DNA of 64,000 nt from Mansonella perstans. Taxonomy: Eukaryota > Nematoda > Chromadorea > Rhabditida > Onchocercidae. The notes beneath the pieces were generated by a model. It had not been told where the DNA came from, searched no databases, and saw nothing but the letters and a program-made list of their open reading frames with translations. The position numbers were made by a program, and so were the translations under genes. Shown here in pieces: positions 1-14,460 of the stretch (positions are counted from its first letter, which is position 1; the number at the start of each line of letters is the position of its first letter). Where the stretch lies: contig JBAMDO010000035.1 in assembly GCA_037074765.1 (NCBI GenBank), forward strand, positions 186,001-250,000, written 5' to 3'.

Positions 1-160
1 TTCTAGATATTAACTCGTAATCATACCAGAGTTTAACTGAATTAACAACTCAAACTTGAATCTTAAGATTTCTTGTCAATTTTCGAAAGTATTAATTTAA
101 GAAAAGGGAAAACACATCCCTTTTCCATAAAACATTTCGTTTAATGAAGCGAAAAAATTC

Positions 161-2891
161 CTACCCGAATGGGCGTGATCGCAGGATATGATATTTGTCA
201 AGTGAATGGGGCCGTGATGTTATATCGTAGCTATGTTCTGCTCCTACATACGTATAACCTGTGTAATTACGTCGTTCTGTTAATCTACGTGTTTCAGCAG
301 CAAGCATTGGTGGTGTATACGTTGATGTATTTCCGTAAACACGTGCAAATGAGTATGAGTATGGTCGCCTTGATGTGAAATCACGACTGTGTAAATACCT
401 GCAAAAATCCAACGATCACCAGTGTTAACATTTTAACAGTAAGAATTGAAATTAAGCAATTCGATACTGTAACTCGCCTACAATTGACAAACAATACTAT
501 TATTATGAGTATCATATACTAATTCAAATAGAAATGCTTGAAATTTGATATTTTGAAATAGTATTATTTCATGGTTGTTATATTAAGCACAAGATAATAG
601 GGTCTGAAATGATCAAGATTTTTTAAAATGATCATGATCAAAATGATCAAAATCAAAGATTTAAATAGTGAAGGATGGTGAAATAGAGTAATTGTATTTA
701 AATAGATAGACAGATATGATAATAAAAACAAACCTATATGGTCGAAAAGCCCAATGAAGATCACCCCGTTGAAATTTATCAAATGGATGGTCGTAGGATC
801 TTTTCCACATTACCTTATTTCTTCTCATTCTCTATTTTTGATATGAATATATCCAAATTACCAGTAATTGAAGGAATTAATGTTTCAAGTAAAAGCCAAT
901 CTTTGATCTAAACTCTTGGCTTTAGCCTTGCAAAACAATATGAGAAGCTTTATGATACTGTGAGGGAAAAGATTGGAGCATACATTTTGATACTGGCTCA
1001 AGAGATGGGATTGCGGCCATTTTTTCCTTTGGTTGGATTTAGACTTGTTTATATGAGTCTGTCCGTCTGTTTGTCTGTCTGTTTATCTGTGTAAATAGTG
1101 GAAGTGGTTAAATAAACAACGGCTTATTCATTGAAAAGCTATAATGCGATCCGTTGACTTCGGGAGGAATTTAGATGTACGAACGAACAGATGTGAAGAG
1201 TACAGAGGCGAATTGGTATAGATAAATCAAACAAATTGGTAGTGAAAAAATATTTTATAATAGATTAACTGAAATGCAAAAAATATTTTTCAATTTTTCA
1301 TATTTTTTGCTCTATATTGAATTCTTTATGCACAACTTATTCAGTAATATATATGTATATTAACAATACATACTTACTGAATACAAATTGATAAAACATA
1401 ATGTATTTTTTCCAAGAAAAAATCATTAGTAATGGAATAAATCACAGTTGAATGTAAGTGGAAATATTTAAATTAAATGATGTTTCTTTCTAAGCAAAGT
1501 TGTTAATTAAATAGGCATTTATTTAACCGCCAAAAGGGGACTTATTTCTTGCACACTTAAATTAGAGATTGCACAAAACTGAAATGAATGAAGAATGGCA
1601 ATGTAGATGAAATATGTTAGGACTAGCAGATTTCTATAGAACTGTTTGTATTTGAGATATTTGATCTTTTCACTAATACTATGGACAATGCGACCCGCAT
1701 TATTTTACAGCATGTTACTGATACCTATTGGCAACATGAACCACTGCATGCCAGATATAAATGTGAAATGCTGTAATTTACATTAGCGATAGGTATTATC
1801 TTTTAAATAAGTATATGAAATGAGGAAAAGTATAGGAATGATTCGAAACGATTACAGGAATAACTCAGATGAAAAGAATGTTTGAAAATAATTTCAATTT
1901 ATTTCTAGGAAAAATTATACAAACTACTTGCCTATAAATAGGGTAGGACCATGTGCGAACGCTGAAAACATCGTATTTTCGTATTGGTAACTGCTCCTGG
2001 TAGTAGTTGATATTGGTATGATAAGGTACGGTGATAACACCAAATGCAGTAGGTGCTCGATTACTATACGATATACGATCGTTTTTGATCACCTTGAAAT
2101 ATAGTAAGCAAATCGGCAGATCACATATTTAATGCTGCAGGAATTTTTGACGAAATTAGCATCAATAGATGATGGAAACATTATTTGCTATTTGCCATCA
2201 AAAAATTGTTTTTTTGCGCATTTTAGTTTTTTGTATTCATTCAGAAGAATTTACTTCAGCTTTTCTTCCCTCATTTCAAAGCATTTCAAAATATATACTA
2301 TTAAAATGAAAACTTCAGTTCGATTGTTTTTGAATAGGTGCATATCATTCAAGTAATGATTGGTGCGAGCTGGAAAACAATTGAATCTGACACTTCATAG
2401 AATTTGTCTTTTTAAGGGTTAGAAATTAAATTTTGTCCCAACAAAATGAAATTTTTCAAGAAACTAAAAACATTTCTTTTCACCTAGAACTCGAACCGTG
2501 GATCTTCCTGAATTGCTCGCTATTTAGCCATTTAGTAAATGATGTGAGAAAAACAATGTTTATTTAAAAAAAAATTGCTCATCTATAATTATTTGCTTTA
2601 AGTAACAATTCAAATAATATTTATATCGCAATAAATTGAAATTTTTAATCGAACTTAAAATGAATTCAAAATAATTTTGTTGTAGAAAAAAGAAATTTGT
2701 GTCCATTTTTTTCAGAAAACACATCAGCATTATGCAAAATTTTGAAATCAGAAAATTTTTGGAATTATTAAAAGAAATACCTTGAGTGAGTCAATCTCAC
2801 GTACTGGTGTGTATGATCGTCGAATATTGCGGGCATAACGCTCCTGAGAATCTTTTGGTGCAGTCTCACGTGACCATTGTCCAAGATAACT
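161..2891 (-). CDS. 3' part of an unrecognised Arg/Tyr/Ser-rich protein (three terminal exons)
   Basis: Three minus-strand exons join in one frame: 2891-2781, 2092-1932 and 398-161, ending at TAG (161-163). The first visible exon encodes 37 residues beginning SYLGQWSRETAPKDSQ and ends at a GTATTT donor in phase 0. The second (VIKNDRISYSNRAPTAFG...) starts after a TTTCAAG acceptor and ends in phase 2 at AG|GCAAGT, an apparent GC donor. The third starts after TTTTTGCAG with the single base needed to complete an Arg codon, and ends ...HILRSRPFG. The visible product is about 169 residues, basic and rich in Arg, Tyr, Ser and Thr, with no membrane segment and no motif I recognise. Base composition is clearly more coding-like than the flanks. 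The acceptor of the first visible exon (GGGGAG) is weak and the 5' end of the gene was not found. Function unknown; I am fairly sure that it is a gene. Confidence 0.6.
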
Positions 2892-4485
2892 CTCCCCAAA
2901 ATTAATTTAATTTTATGTGTGAAATGTCTAATTTGGGTGCATTTGCTTTTGAAAGAAACTTGTAACAACGTTTTGAAATTTTTTATTTTAATTAAAAAAG
3001 CTTCTTTGTTCATATATCTATGAAAGCTCTTTTAAAAGATTTTCCCATGTGCTATGTGTTTCAAACAAGTATTCAAAATTATTGTTCAGAAAAAAAGAGT
3101 GCAAAAAGACAAATAAAGATTGTTGTATCAGTGATGGAGGAAAACATCTATTGATTCGAAAATCTGGTGATTCCAAAAGAAAAATTGAATTATTTGTTTA
3201 AATGGAAAATTTTAGATGAATTTAAAATGAACCTTGGAATCAGACTTAAATCAAACGATCTTGATCTTCTAATTAAATAATTCATTGTCATTGTTGTCGG
3301 TTGATACTAATTAATTGATATAAATAGCTATTAGCGATTGGAAACGATTTCGTTCGATAAGTTATGGCCTTAAATGTCACACAAGTAGCAAAAGTAATTA
3401 CAAAGACAAATGTCATTTCTGTGAACTAGAATCGGATGAAGCATAGACGAAATCTTGATTTTTTGCCACTCAAAACTAATTATTGAGAAAATTTTGCTGC
3501 TGTGGCGTGGCAATACTTGAAATGCAAAAAAAAAAAAAAAAACGAAAAAAAGAAGGAAAGCTGAAATTGTTTAGAAAGAGTAAGCAAAATAAAAGGTAAA
3601 TAATGCACTTCAGAGATGACAAGCTAATAGACAAATCTCCTCAAATTCAAGTACAGTTAACAGTTTTTGGTTCATTTCTAACTCAAATGGCATTAAAATT
3701 TTTGATCTAAAATAGCTAAGCGATTAAACACTGTTAGAAAACATGGTTCAATTAAATAAGAAAAAATATATGATTGAAAAGTATTTCAGTCGTTTAAAAA
3801 GTTAACACGCAGTTTTTCTGCGTTTAGAATATCACTGTACGCAATTTTAAAAAAATTAGAAAAATAACCTAAAAATTTTTGAAAAAAACTTAAAAAAATT
3901 TTCTGTTCATAATCTAATTTTAGATGGGAATATCAGCAATTAAATCCTAAGATGTTTTTCATGTTAACTCGAAAAATACTTTTCAAAATAGTTTAATAAT
4001 GATTTTGTCACTTTCCCCATTTTATTTGATGTGATAGATATTCAAATTACGAGCCAATTATCATAACGTAACGTGTTACAAAAAATGCGTAATACTAGCA
4101 TTATTGAGCAGAGAGAAGCTGAAAGAAATCGAAATTTGTAAGATTTACGTTTCGTTAGCTTTTGTCTCGCCTTATTTTAGCAGAATTTTTAAGCAATAAA
4201 TTTTATTTTTCGAGAAAAAATTGTCTATATAGCTTCCTGAAGTATTTTAAAAGAAAGCGCAACAAAAGAAATGAGAAAAAAGTTTTCGGTCCAAAAATTA
4301 ACACTCAAAATATGCAAAAGTTAAAATTTTTGAAAAACATCTTAAAGCTTTGAATGTTCAGAGATGATTGCAAATGACGTCAAGCATGATCAGCTGGTGA
4401 TTTCGTTATTTGTTTTTAAAAAAAAAAATCCGAAAAATGTGCCACAAAGATTTATAAATATAGATACGCGGTATGAACGATTGTA

Positions 4486-4710
4486 ACGATAATTAACAGT
4501 GGTGATAATGGTAGTCACAACAATAGTAACGTTGTAATTAAGTAATAATAACTAATAATATGTGATTGTGGTATTGAGAATAATAACTTTTATTATTATG
4601 GTAACAATAATAATGAAATTAATAATGGTAGTGATAATGATAGTAAAAATAATAATAGTAATAGCAGTATATTACGATAGTGATAATACGGGTAACAATG
4701 ATAATAATTA
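4486..4710. repeat. Degenerate AAT/GATAAT-rich trinucleotide tract
   Basis: About 225 bp made of loosely repeated TAATAATAA, GATAATGGTAG and similar trinucleotide-phased units, strongly purine-biased on the plus strand. It reads as an old, mutated microsatellite. Confidence 0.6.
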
Positions 4711-6280
4711 AATAACGTGAAAAGGTGTCATCGTCCGCCGTTAGTCAGTGAAATGAGTAGAAGATGAGGTTGGATCGATGTTTGTGTGTTTTCACACTCT
4801 AATCACCTGTTGGTGCCATTTCTTGTAATTCATTCAGTGCCTAACATTAAAATACGAAAACATTCTTATATTCGACTTCTTCTTGAAAGAAAAAATTCAC
4901 ATTAATTTAAATTTAGGAATTGAAAGCACAAGCGAATACAACGAAAATATGCACAAAGAAGTTGAAATTTGAAGGCTAATGGATGGGAATAAAATTCTCA
5001 CAGAACGAACTTGACAATAAATTTTCCAACATCCAATTAAAACTGCATGAATAGGAAAAGATATTTTATGAACATATTTCCTAAAAAATTCTCTACCTTT
5101 GAATTAATAGCACACTTTTAATATGAAATTTGATTTCAAATTAAGTATAAGGTAGAGAACAGGGATGAGAGTTGTAAATTGGCTTTGGAAATTAAATGTA
5201 ACAGTGGTGATCTTTTGCACTGTTTCATCTGCCTTATTTCTTACAGTTGAAACTTCCAAAAATTCTCAAAAATACTTAAATTTGAAATATTTACTTGATT
5301 TTAAATAGGTGTCATTTAGATAAGTAGGAAAAACTATATCAAAGTGAAAAATGAAGTTTAAGACTTATATGACGTCAGAGATGCCATAAAATCGAAATGA
5401 ATTGCTATTAACATACTTTGTCAAGAAATTACTGCCATCTTTAACCAGTTAAGTGATGCCATAGTCAAGTTTCAGATTTTTAATTCAATCAAGCAGATGT
5501 TTAAGATAGAGTAACATATAAATTTATACAACTTTCACATACTATTTCTCAGCTGATTTCAAGCATTTGAATATTTTAACTCTTGCATTAAAATTTTGAA
5601 ATCAAATTTTTTATATTTCAAAACAATTAACTCTGAATTTATTGTCGAGATGTTTTGCTTCCTTTGCTTTCAAGCATTAAAATATATTGGTGGTTTTAAC
5701 ATAGCTTCAAAATAAATAAAAATTGATAAAATTTTTATTTAAATATTGGCTATTCTCCATTTCCACGGTATTATTGATATATGCGAGGAAAAGATGAACA
5801 AGAGAAGGAAGAAATGAATAGAAAGAAAATTAATGAAAAATAATCTTCAAAAATATAGCAGCAAAAATTAGTGTAATATTCGACAAATATTTGAAAGAAC
5901 TAAGCGTTATGATCTAATAGTGCCCATTACATTAGCTCACAATACTCAGTGAAAAATTAAACTAACTGATATGGTTCGGGTTAAGGGTCATTTAAAAAAA
6001 AAAAAAAAAAACGAAGTTCAAACAAAAATTGGCAAGATTATGAGAAAGTGTTATGAAATAATTGATACTGGCAAGTGACAATCTATTGTTTTCTAAAAAT
6101 AGGAAGCAACTCTAACCTTTCATAGATTCTAAACTTTTCAGCCTCCTTTACCAATTCATTCATATAAATTCATTTCAGAAACGAAACATTTGATATTCTA
6201 AGCACTTTGCCAGATTATTTATAGAGATGAATCTACTTTATGCCATCTTTTCTAAGATTTTCCAGGTGTTGTGTGTTCAA

Positions 6281-6320
6281 GTGTGTGTGTGTGTGTATGT
6301 GTGTGTGTGTGTGTGCATGT
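6281..6320. repeat. (GT)n microsatellite
   Basis: A run of GT dinucleotides interrupted by single TATG and CATG variants. The Val/Cys-rich reading frame across it is an artefact of the dinucleotide repeat. Confidence 0.9.
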
Positions 6321-9300
6321 GTCAAGATCGTTTTTCAATTTTAAAAGTTTCTTCACACCAGCAAGTGAGTAAGGACAAGTGCTGTTTAGAGAATATTTCT
6401 GAGAGAGATATCATCAGCCATTCTTCTCGCATTACACTTGAACTATGCATTCATTTATCTTCCTTTGCATCACTTCGGATATTTAAAAAAAAAGGAAGCA
6501 AATAGATGGACAGGAATTTGTGCGGTCAGTCATCTTTTGATGGATAGAAGTTAAGATTGGCAAATGACAATGTTTGATGTCATTTTGTTTATCATTAAAC
6601 TAATACTACTCAAGAAATGACAAACAAATAAAAAGCCTAATTAGTATCTTTTGCAGCCAACATTAATTAAACTTTAAAAGGCTTCTAAATTCTTGCTTTT
6701 CAAATCTTATAATATTGAAATTTCATTTAGCATTCAGAAAATAGTGCAAGAAATGTTACGAAAAATTTCATCAACTAAAATGAAAATGTATCATCACTCG
6801 TCGGCCACATATTTGTGTGTTTAATTGAATTCTAGGAACATTTCAAATTAGCATATATGGGTAATCGGAATTTAATACATAAATGATATTTGTAAAATTT
6901 AAATATTAATTGTTCGCTTACTTTTTCATTAGAAAGGAAAAATCTTAAAACAATTCGATTTGTGTGGCAAACTATTCAGTTATATCCGAAGTTATTCTAA
7001 ACAAACTTCCGAACTCGATCACTGTTCCACTACTTTTTTTACAAATTTAGAATCAGTTATTTTGAATTATTTAAAATACAACAGGAACGTATATTATTGT
7101 TAACAATTTTATTGCATAAATATGTATTAAATTTAGTAGCAGGAAGATGAATGGATAATAATAAAAAATGAATGAACAGTGTAGCAAGAGTATTCAGGCT
7201 ATTTCTGAAATTTGTAAAAAATTTTTTTTTGAAATTGGACAAGTAATTTTTCAATGAAATTTTTTCATGCTGATGTTGTAATATCACTCGTTGAATACAT
7301 TATTATAACAATTGTCTTCATCGATTCCTCATTTCGAAACATTGCATTTTTCACATTGCAAAATTTCGCATTTCTCCGCAATAATTTCGTTGTTTCTCTA
7401 TTTTCTTATATACATCGTTCCGCACTGCACTCCTTTGCATTAAGCAACTATTTCTGCTCACACCTCAGAGAATATTCACTGTTTAATATGCACCTATAGT
7501 GCAGTTATGGTTATCTTACAATATATTTGTTTCCGTTTCGATTTCTCTTTACCTTTCAACAATTTATTCCGCTTCCGCATCTCATTAAAGATCTCATTAA
7601 AGACTACTGCATAACCTTGAAGAGTATTTATTGCCGCATCTGCGTATAGTACAGTCATTTTTTTATTTTCATGAACAATTATTTCTGAGTCTCTGTACAA
7701 CTACTTTAGCCTTCTTTGTTATTAAATTCATAATTAAATTATTTATTAATTGTTTCCCTGTTCGAGAAGAAGAACTAATACTTTGTGTTTTTGATGTAAG
7801 CAATTTATAATTTAAGATTATATTTTAAATGTCATCAACTGCATTTTTGGATTAAAGATTTATATTATTAATTTACTCCTATATTTCTGTTCCCACTTTA
7901 ATTCATCAGTTTTATTTATATTTCTTGTTTTGATTTCTTTATTTGCTTTTATTCATATATTTTACAAGTAGGATAATATTTTAATTTCTATTAATTAATT
8001 TCAATTATTTTAAACCATTATTACACGCTGATTATACGTCGCTGAAAGCATAACGTGATGTGATGCAATGTAATACGAAGCGTGGATTTGAAAGAAAGAG
8101 TTAATTGTATTCCTAACACTGTTAGCTTAATTAAAATCATTTAAAAATAAAAAAACTAATCAAATAGAATAAATGGTGTCATGAATTTAGAGGCATGTCT
8201 AACCAGTATTTGATTAGATACGAATTGCTAAGGTTTAATCCTAATAAATTGTTTCTTTTGCCACTTTCTACTATTGCTTTATGAAATAATTTGGGGATTT
8301 TTTGACAACAAATAATATTATAATCACATAATTGATAACAGTGATAAGAATCTTATCAAAAGTGTCATTTGAATTAGTCTCTAATTCTCAGTGCTCTCGG
8401 GCAAAGAAGAAAAATAGTCAGCAGTTCTAAAATACTTGCCAAACTAGAAAAATAATTCGAAATGTTGAAAATGCTCATATTTTCAATTTATAATTGATCA
8501 ACTCTCAGACACACTTATCGATCGAATCTCTTGCAAACTTTTATATACTCTTGTCTTCTATTCATTATCAGTTTTTCACATCAACGATTTAATCTCCACG
8601 ATTTCTGAAAATGTTCACTGCATAAGATTAATTCCAACATGTACTATTTCTGCAACAAATAAATTTTGCTGTCAAGAAAAAAGTACTTAAAGAAGAATAA
8701 ATTTGTTCAAAGCATCATCAGCCTTTCAATTTCGATGATTTCTCTTGCTCGCAAATGAATTGACATTTCAGTTTGAAGTTGTAATGTTGATGATGCATAA
8801 GACATTTACCATCAATTATGTATGCACGGCTAAGTTTCTTTCTCGTTCACTTTGCATTTTCGACAATGTACTTGAAATGACTTGAAAAGAAAGAAGTCAT
8901 TTGATGCATAAGAATAAAGAAAATTTGCTGTTTCATCCGTAATTTTTATTCATTTAAAAATTTTCACCTTTTGTTGGTTTCAAGCAATTGAAAAAAAAAA
9001 TTCAAGTAATTGAAACATGATTAAATATAGGCAAAAGTTAACAAATAAATAAATCAGCGCTTTCTTTTCACTCAGTTCTTGAGCAAAAAAACAAACGAGA
9101 ATTCGCATTCAAAAAATCAAACAAATAAAATTTGCAGCTCAGGCCGAAAAGTGAAAAAAAGTATTTTGTCTATTTTTGGTTAATTAACAAAATTTGTCCG
9201 TGTAAGTCTGCTATCTTCAATTGATTCCTACCTTCCAAATCGAAAAATCTTGGGAAATATTCCAGAACAAATGAGAATGCATTTGTATTTGAACAAAATT

Positions 9301-10093
9301 TCTTTTTAATTTTGTAGTTTAATATTTACATTTTTTAAGCTTCTGCTTGCCACAAATTTTTTTTGGATTTGAAGATGCTTTGTGCTTTGTCATTTTATTT
9401 CTTTTTTCTTCTAAAATTTGACATACACACAGAAAATATCAATTTCATTTTATAGCTTTTACAAAATAATTGAAATTAAAGTGCATAAAGGAAATTAAAT
9501 TCATTGAAAGGCCTTTCCACAAATTTTAAAGATGAACAAGACAAGAAAGCGAAAAAGAAAGCTGAGAAAGGATTTGTTAATTCACACTGCCAATCAGCAA
9601 GTAAATCGAAAAGTAAAGTGGATATGAAATTTATGAATCAATTATGCAGAAAATTTCAAATCTCGGCACATTTCTGATTCAGAAAAATCCATCTTGTTCG
9701 ACTACGATGAGGAATGACGATGAAGAGTGGAGATGATTTCATCTGCTCAAAGAACTTTAAAAATGTCATTTACCAAAATAAGAAAAGTGCTATTAAAAAA
9801 AATGAAAAAAGACTTTGGGAGGTAAAATAAAATTAAACGCGATGCTGGCGCTTATTTATTAGTAGCTTGGTGTACGTATTCTTCAAGTGGGCAAGTTAAT
9901 ATAAGAAAAATTTTTTTGATTTGCTGATGCCAATTATTTTTTGAAATCGAATTCTAAACTTCATTTCAAATCAATTCCGTCAGAAAATGATAGAATATTA
10001 AATTTTCAAGATAGTTAATTCCACATGCTTTCATCTCATCGAGAAACCGATATTGCATCTGAATCGAACACCAAAACAAAAAACACCAACATT

Positions 10094-10199
10094 GCCCGTT
10101 TCCTTTAACAAAGTGGAGCATCCCTCGAATGTTCAGCATCAACGCTGCCCCGTTCCTTTAACAACTGGAACATCCCTTGAATGTCCGGCGCTGTCTCCC
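10094..10199. repeat. Two-unit 53-bp direct repeat, GC-richer than its surroundings
   Basis: A segment beginning GCCCGTTTCCTTTAACAAAG is followed 53 bp later by a diverged second copy beginning GCCCCGTTCCTTTAACAACT. Both continue into a GAATGTYC motif. The region is notably richer in C and G than the flanking kilobases. It could be a fragment of a dispersed repeat; no protein match is evident. Confidence 0.5.
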
Positions 10200-13100
10200 G
10201 CCTCTCTCGGTATTTCATTATTTCTCCACTTATCCTGCTCAATAGCGATTTTTTTAACTCGCTATCATTCCATTTCGATATGTGATTTATTTCGTCACTT
10301 CTCTTTGATGTTCAAGGAAAACAAAAAAAAAAAAGAAGAAAAGAAAAAACAAGCCAAATAGACAACAAATCAATATGAATGCTACTGTAATGCCAGGAAT
10401 TTATGATAACATAGTATGCAAGTACAAAAATAAATAAAATTATCATAATAATTTAGATCAAGTTTACTAATTTTTCCCTCTTCCACTCGAAAAGTGGTTT
10501 TCATATAAAATAATTAGTTAATGAGACAGCAAACATTGTCGCCATCATTTAAAATGCCAGTATAAATTCAATCGAAATACAAGCAAAAAAAAATTTTGCT
10601 ATTTCCCTTTTTGTTTTCCATTTACTTCGCTTAGTACATTTCTTTTCCAGTACTTCTGAATTAAATCAAAAGAAAAGAATTCAGTTGCTTCACAGTTTAA
10701 ACAATAAATTATTTTTGTAAGCTGAGAGAGGCGAAAAAGTTGGAAAATATTTTGTTTAAATTGAGAACTCATCTCTTTTCATGCTTAAAAAAAGATTATT
10801 TCTTTTGTTCATTTCGAAGCAATTGAAAAGACGCCTCTCTTTGAATTCTGTAATTTATTTCAAACTCGAACTTATGATAAAGACAGATACTTCCATGGAA
10901 TGGTGGCGAGAGAAGAGAAAGAAAGAAGCTTAAAAAATTAAAAAGCAATTAAAAATCAAAAAGTGTACAATTATGTCAGTCATCTTCTGATGCTTGGTCA
11001 TTGCGTAATTTTATTGAAATCTATTTTAAATGTACTTTTTTCTCTGCTCTCTCTTTACCACTAATGCACTGATGGTCTTGGGAATTTTTTTTAAATTAAG
11101 TAACTTCTTGTTTAAATTTTGCAGCGAACAAAACAAGCAAACTAAATATTCTCTTATTAGCAAACGTTTTTATTTGATTAAAATCTTGTTTTCAAATGTT
11201 TTCTTATTTCTCTTTTAGCTATCATTTGAGTGACGACCTACTTATAATTTAACGAACTGATAGAATGCTGAGGACTGAAAATAATATGATTATCAATTCA
11301 TCAATCCAATTAAATATCTTTTCAAAAACTAAAAAACACTGTTAAGTGTGAATTCCTGTTTCAGCTGAATTGATGTTTATTGAAATTTCACATATTATTC
11401 AATATTTGCTTCTTCATTGCTGTATCTTTTAATTAAAATTTCTATTTTGTTCTCTTCGCTACTAAGCAATTTCTGTTTTTATTTTCTCTATCTACTTGTA
11501 AGAAGTTTAGGAATTAAAAAAAAGCAAGGAAAATTAACAGAAAATTATTTTTGGTTTCAAATTGGAAGAAGGAAAATATTTCTTTTAACTTCGACCATTA
11601 TCTTATTGATTTGTAATTTGGACATTTCAATGAACTATTTTATTATTTAAAATTTAAAAAAGCATTGAAATAAATGTTTCTTGAACTTAAGAAAATTTTT
11701 CTATCTTTAGCTCAGGTGGCATTTATTAAAATTTTTTAACAAATGACGTCTAATTCTTATCATTTGTCAAATCTAATTCTTTTCATTTGTCAAATTTCTC
11801 ATTTAAAATTAAAAAACTTCCCATTCTTTTTCTTAAAATTATGCAAGGACGATGACTGCTACCTCATACTTTGTCTTTTTTAACAATTAATTTTATCGAT
11901 TTATAGTTCATTGCAATAATAATACTCTCATCTGCCATAGAAAGGATTGAAACAGCCAAACAGCCTTTCATGCTAATTTACTCAGCCATTTCATCTGAAA
12001 TCCTCTCCTTAATGAAATTTTGTTCTCTGCGTACAAGTTCAAGTCCATTTTTTATCCAATTTTTAGCATTTCTTTCAAAATATTATTCTCTCAAATAACT
12101 AGCATTTTTATATTGTATATTGTTACTTATATAAAAGTATGACCCGGCCTTTCTTACTGTACCTATTGTAAAATCTAAAAGCTAATACATTTTGGACTTC
12201 ATATTGTGTACTGATTTATTGACCCTTTACACATACATATATTTCATACCATTATATTTCATATTGTGTGCATACGTAGCAAAGGATACAATTACATCAA
12301 AGTCGATAATTAGCTGATATAAATTTATTATCTTTCATGAGATACAGTAAAACAATTTTCTGTAGTCATCGTAGTACCTGCAATTCAATCGTCTCTAGGA
12401 GAATTTAACTAAATTTCTTCAATTGCGAAGTCCTAAAAGTTGATCTTATTAGAAATTGATTAATTAAATAATTTATGATTGATAGAAAAACTCTTTTATA
12501 CTTTGGTTATTTTTGTCAGCAAGCTAAATATTAATGGAAGCATTGGAAAGAGTTTTCATTCAGACGAAAATTAATTTAATTTTAATTGCATCGTTTCTCG
12601 CTATGATTCATAGGTCTTTCAGTAATTATCAATCGAAAAGTAAAACAAAGATGAAGGAAAATACTGTCAACTCTTTTTCCTTTTTTCGCTGCCACCAGCG
12701 ATAATAATAAGCTGAAAAATGTACAAAGCCTCGTTTTTTTGTTTATTTCCTGATCTGTCCTTTGACCTCTTTGATTATAACAGTTCACAACACCCATTCA
12801 TATCTTCTTTTCCTCTTTCGTATTACTCTCCCTAACTTTTGTAATTTCTTCTAATTTTTCAAATTGATTCAATTGTGGATTAACTTTTACTGATCCATCA
12901 ATAATGAAACAAGGAGGCAAATTTGCTATCAGAATGATCGTATTCAATAAAGAACAGAAATGGGTGCTTAGAAAAAATAATTAGAACTACGGTTCCTGTA
13001 CTATTTGCATTGCTTGTTACATGCTTTTAATAAAATAATTTAATTAAATGCACCAGTCTGTCATATCCATTGCTTGTTGCTACAATAATTTAATTAAATA

Positions 13101-14460
13101 TACTATTAATTTGCATAGTTTTCCATGAACAATGTTCCTTCCATCAATTTATTTTTTGACTTGCTTATTGTTTTGCTGTCCTTCATTAATTAATTGCTAT
13201 AAGTCGCCAAAAACATTTTGAAACTTACATAGCGTTTCAATTTATCTCAGTGCGAAAAATGTGAAGAAAAGTATTTTTTGAAGTTTTGAGAAGTTTGTCA
13301 TCTGACTTTGACACGGCGCAAATTAGATTTTGAATTCCTTTTTAAGAGATTTAATGTAAATCAATTTAGGAGTTTCTGAAGGTTATGGTAGTGTAAAGTT
13401 CTAATTTAATTATAGCAATAGAAAAATATTTGAATATGCAAATATATTTGCCTTGATAATTTCCTTTGTTCCGACAATTGTGAATAAAATCTTGGCTAAT
13501 TAATTTCATTTAATTATACAAATTTGTTTTTTTGAAAATTTTTATTTAATATGCAAAAATTACACTTCGTCTTTATTATGATCATTTATAATTCATATCA
13601 AGCATAGCTATCATTTATAATTTATTTAGAAATTTTATGACTAGTAAATTTCTCTTAATTACTGAAATGAAATTATTTGATTGAAGTTTTGCGGGCAATT
13701 AATACTTATAATCCATTACTTTTAAATTGCGAATGAAAATTGAATTGTTATTAATTATTTATTGCAATCTTTTTCTCATTTGCGTGCAGCTTAAACTAGA
13801 CTGATATTTCAAGGAAACACGCAAGAGAAAGTAAATTCTTCGAATGTCAAATATATTCACATAGTTCGTCAAACACATCATTTTATTTTGGTTTCACATG
13901 ATTTTCGCATGATCTGTATTAAATGTTTCAGAATCTTATGAAAACATCTGGAATTATAAAGAGTAATTAATGAAATGTTTGTGAAATGATAAGATTAATT
14001 TCATTATTGTAATTTTTACTTAATTTATCGACGTTTACCTGTCTTAGCCAATCTTTCACTCCTTTTTTCACTCAAAATTTTTTTCAAACATTTAGTTGTA
14101 TTAAAATGTTCGCAAATTTATGGATAATACATGCTGGGTAATTAAAGGAACCTTTCAATTTACATATTTACAAATTTAATTGAATTTAATTGACCGGCTC
14201 AGCCAATTGATAAACCATTATTGATCCTTAATGACAATTTCGAATTATTTGTGGATACTGTTTGAAGGCACTTTTGCTTTTCATTGATTATCACTAATTG
14301 CTCTTTTTTCTTTCCACCGGCAATTTTATGGAAATGTTTCTCGAGTGTCCCTTTGCTTTCACTCCTTTCAAGCATTCTCCAATTCCATTTGTTCAATATT
14401 TCTTTCAAAAAAACATAAATACAAATGTTTAGCATCAAATTCTTTGTTTTTTCTCTATAC

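Noticed and set aside
6227..6505. Open frame across a GT microsatellite
   Set aside because: The Val/Cys-rich core is the translated dinucleotide repeat.
7494..7700. Minus-strand open frame of 68 codons with a Lys-rich end
   Set aside because: Low-complexity composition, no splice sites that link it to other exons, and an internal short duplication (GATCTCATTAAA twice).
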